Below are positions 63,028 to 64,000 of a stretch of 64,000 bases of DNA, piece by piece. Location: the NCBI GenBank assembly GCA_964387865.1, contig CAYLXC010000001.1:1-64000 (forward strand), given 5' to 3'. A model generated the notes under the pieces. That model did no database searches and had not been told where the DNA came from. It saw nothing but the letters and a program-made list of their open reading frames with translations. Source of the stretch: CAYLXC01 sp964387865. GTDB taxonomy: Bacteria > Patescibacteriota > Microgenomatia > Daviesbacterales > UBA10151. A program made the translations under genes and the position numbers. Every line of letters begins with the position of its first letter. Within the stretch, counting starts at the first letter, position 1.

Positions 63028-64000
63028 ATGGCAGAAACTTTAAAAATAGTACCTTACGATACAACGTTAAGAGATGGTGCTCAGGATGCAAGGGCTAGAC
63101 TCTCTGTAAAGAAGAAACTAAAAATTGCTCAAAGATTGGACCAACTTAGGTTCCCCTTTATAGAAGGTGGTTGGCCTGGGGCAAATGAAATTGATACAGA
63201 ATTTTTTAGACAAGCAAGAGGTATGTTTGAGAATAGCCAGTTTGTTGCGTTCGGAATGACCGCAAGAATCGGTGGCAGACCTGAAAACGACGATGGGCTA
63301 AATGCACTTCTTGAGTCTGGAACAAATTTCATCACTATTTTCGGAAAAACATGGGAGACTCATGTCCAAAATGCGTTAAGAGCACCCAGCTATAAGAACT
63401 TGGATACTATTTTCGAAAGTGTTCGCTTTCTAAAAGCTGAAGGACGAGAGGTAATATTTGATGCAGAACACTGGTTTAGTGGTTATAGAGAAAATCCAGA
63501 TTATGCTCTTGAATGTTTAGAAGCAGCAGAAGCTGCTGGTGCCAGAACACTAGTTCTTTGTGATACCAATGGAGGCAGTAATCATAGATTTGTAGAAAGT
63601 GGGGTTAAAGCAGCGAGAAGTAGATTTCCAGATACAGAGTTGGGGATCCATGTACATAACGACAGTGCTCTAGCGGTTATTAACACAATCGTTGCAGTAG
63701 AAGCAGGAGTAATACAGGTTCAAGGGACTATTAACGGCTCCGGAGAAAGGGCAGGAAATGTGGATCTGTGCCAAGTATTGCCAACAGCAGAATTTAAATA
63801 TGAAATACCTAGCGGTATAGATTTGAGAACTTTAACTAAAGCATCTCGCTTTGTTGAAAGTATAAACGAGATACCTGTACCGGATAATACTCCATATGTT
63901 GGCAGAAATGCGTTTGCCCACAAGGGAGGAGTACATCAATCCGGCCAGAGGCGAGCTGATAAAAGGCAAGCGAGTGATGAGGCGGCATATGAACATATAG
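63028..64000 (+). CDS. Citramalate synthase-like acyltransferase (CimA/IPMS family), partial
   Basis: Runs off the window edge after 324 codons. It matches the DRE-TIM metallolyase family of citramalate and isopropylmalate synthases: YDTTLRDGAQDA (catalytic Arg and metal Asp), FIEGGWPGANEID, TIFGKTWETHVQNALR, DAEHWFSGYRENPDYAL, LVLCDTNGG, and the metal site HVHND with GTINGSGERAGN. Close in wording to the CimA type (AcCoA + pyruvate to citramalate, the first step of isoleucine synthesis from pyruvate) rather than LeuA. The Ile-sensing leader upstream agrees. Only the start is seen, so the product is not certain. Confidence 0.85.
   Translation, partial: MAETLKIVPYDTTLRDGAQDARARLSVKKKLKIAQRLDQLRFPFIEGGWPGANEIDTEFFRQARGMFENSQFVAFGMTARIGGRPENDDGLNALLESGTNFITIFGKTWETHVQNALRAPSYKNLDTIFESVRFLKAEGREVIFDAEHWFSGYRENPDYALECLEAAEAAGARTLVLCDTNGGSNHRFVESGVKAARSRFPDTELGIHVHNDSALAVINTIVAVEAGVIQVQGTINGSGERAGNVDLCQVLPTAEFKYEIPSGIDLRTLTKASRFVESINEIPVPDNTPYVGRNAFAHKGGVHQSGQRRADKRQASDEAAYEHI

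Noticed and set aside
1..64000. CRISPR array
   Set aside because: Repeats seen are palindromic REP-like units or tandem pairs; no regular repeat-spacer series or cas genes.
1..64000. Recoded genetic code (TGA read as Gly)
   Set aside because: Several well-defined genes end at TGA in the expected place (e.g. 4147 and 59395) and no conserved domain contains in-frame TGA.

Overview
The window reads as one scaffold of a low-GC Candidate Phyla Radiation bacterium (Patescibacteria), most likely of the Microgenomates group. The basis is: no ribosome-scale operon but many short conserved hypotheticals typical of these genomes (DUF5667 protein, membrane-anchored dockerin proteins opening with the same 'KLNQ...HIL' anchor, archaeal-type AspRS, stand-alone ATP-cone and FabZ-like genes), class II B12-dependent ribonucleotide reductase, dense palindromic repeats inside and between genes, and REP-associated transposases. 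TGA is used as a normal stop (for example at 59395), so the recoded genetic code of Gracilibacteria/Absconditabacteria does not apply. A run of 100 N at 1450-1549 marks a scaffold join.

Layout. 1-9.2 kb: pyrophosphatase start (hppA), lon under a CIRCE-like operator, corrinoid adenosyltransferase, a RAYT transposase, B12-dependent nrdJ with nrdR, and a secreted cyclophilin. 9.2-21.3 kb: an island of seven large minus-strand genes of unknown function, comprising a MORC/GHKL-type ATPase, four paralogues sharing an N-terminal helical module joined to different putative winged-helix C-termini, and two large helical proteins, driven by three similar promoters. 21.4-31.6 kb: cell-wall peptidases, FabZ-like protein, CcdA and a His-rich membrane partner, a calcium-type P-ATPase, a Cys-rich miniprotein, thioredoxin reductase and a 2-hydroxyacid dehydrogenase. 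31.6-38.4 kb: accessory genes, gene remnants, a second RAYT, a Tat lipoprotein and a PfkB kinase. 38.4-43.8 kb: a Crp-family regulator divergent from a ribosome-hibernation operon, then archease-RtcB and an MBL hydrolase. 43.8-50.7 kb: non-oxidative pentose-phosphate genes (rpiB, rpe, split transketolase) with redox proteins. 51-59.3 kb: hypotheticals, tRNA-Gln, an LPNTG protein, two dockerin glycoside hydrolases and gltX. 59.4-64 kb: a second D,D-carboxypeptidase, aspS, then three consecutive attenuator-controlled units ending in a citramalate-synthase-like gene cut by the window end.

The most striking observations are: (i) three tandem textbook transcription attenuators at 61.7-63.0 kb with Phe-rich, Val/Leu/Ile-rich and Ile-rich leader peptides, the last directly upstream of a CimA-like gene and the first two upstream of unknown miniproteins; (ii) the GHKL/paralogue island; (iii) two places where a cassette is bounded by a diverged copy of the 5' end of the neighbouring gene, one of which carries a tRNA-like RNA and a small RNA complementary to it; and (iv) a two-hairpin repeat family with compensatory base changes among three copies.

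Many promoters are close to sigma70 consensus and sit so near the start codon that transcripts would have almost no 5' untranslated region. All functional assignments come from reading motifs by eye; no database search was run.
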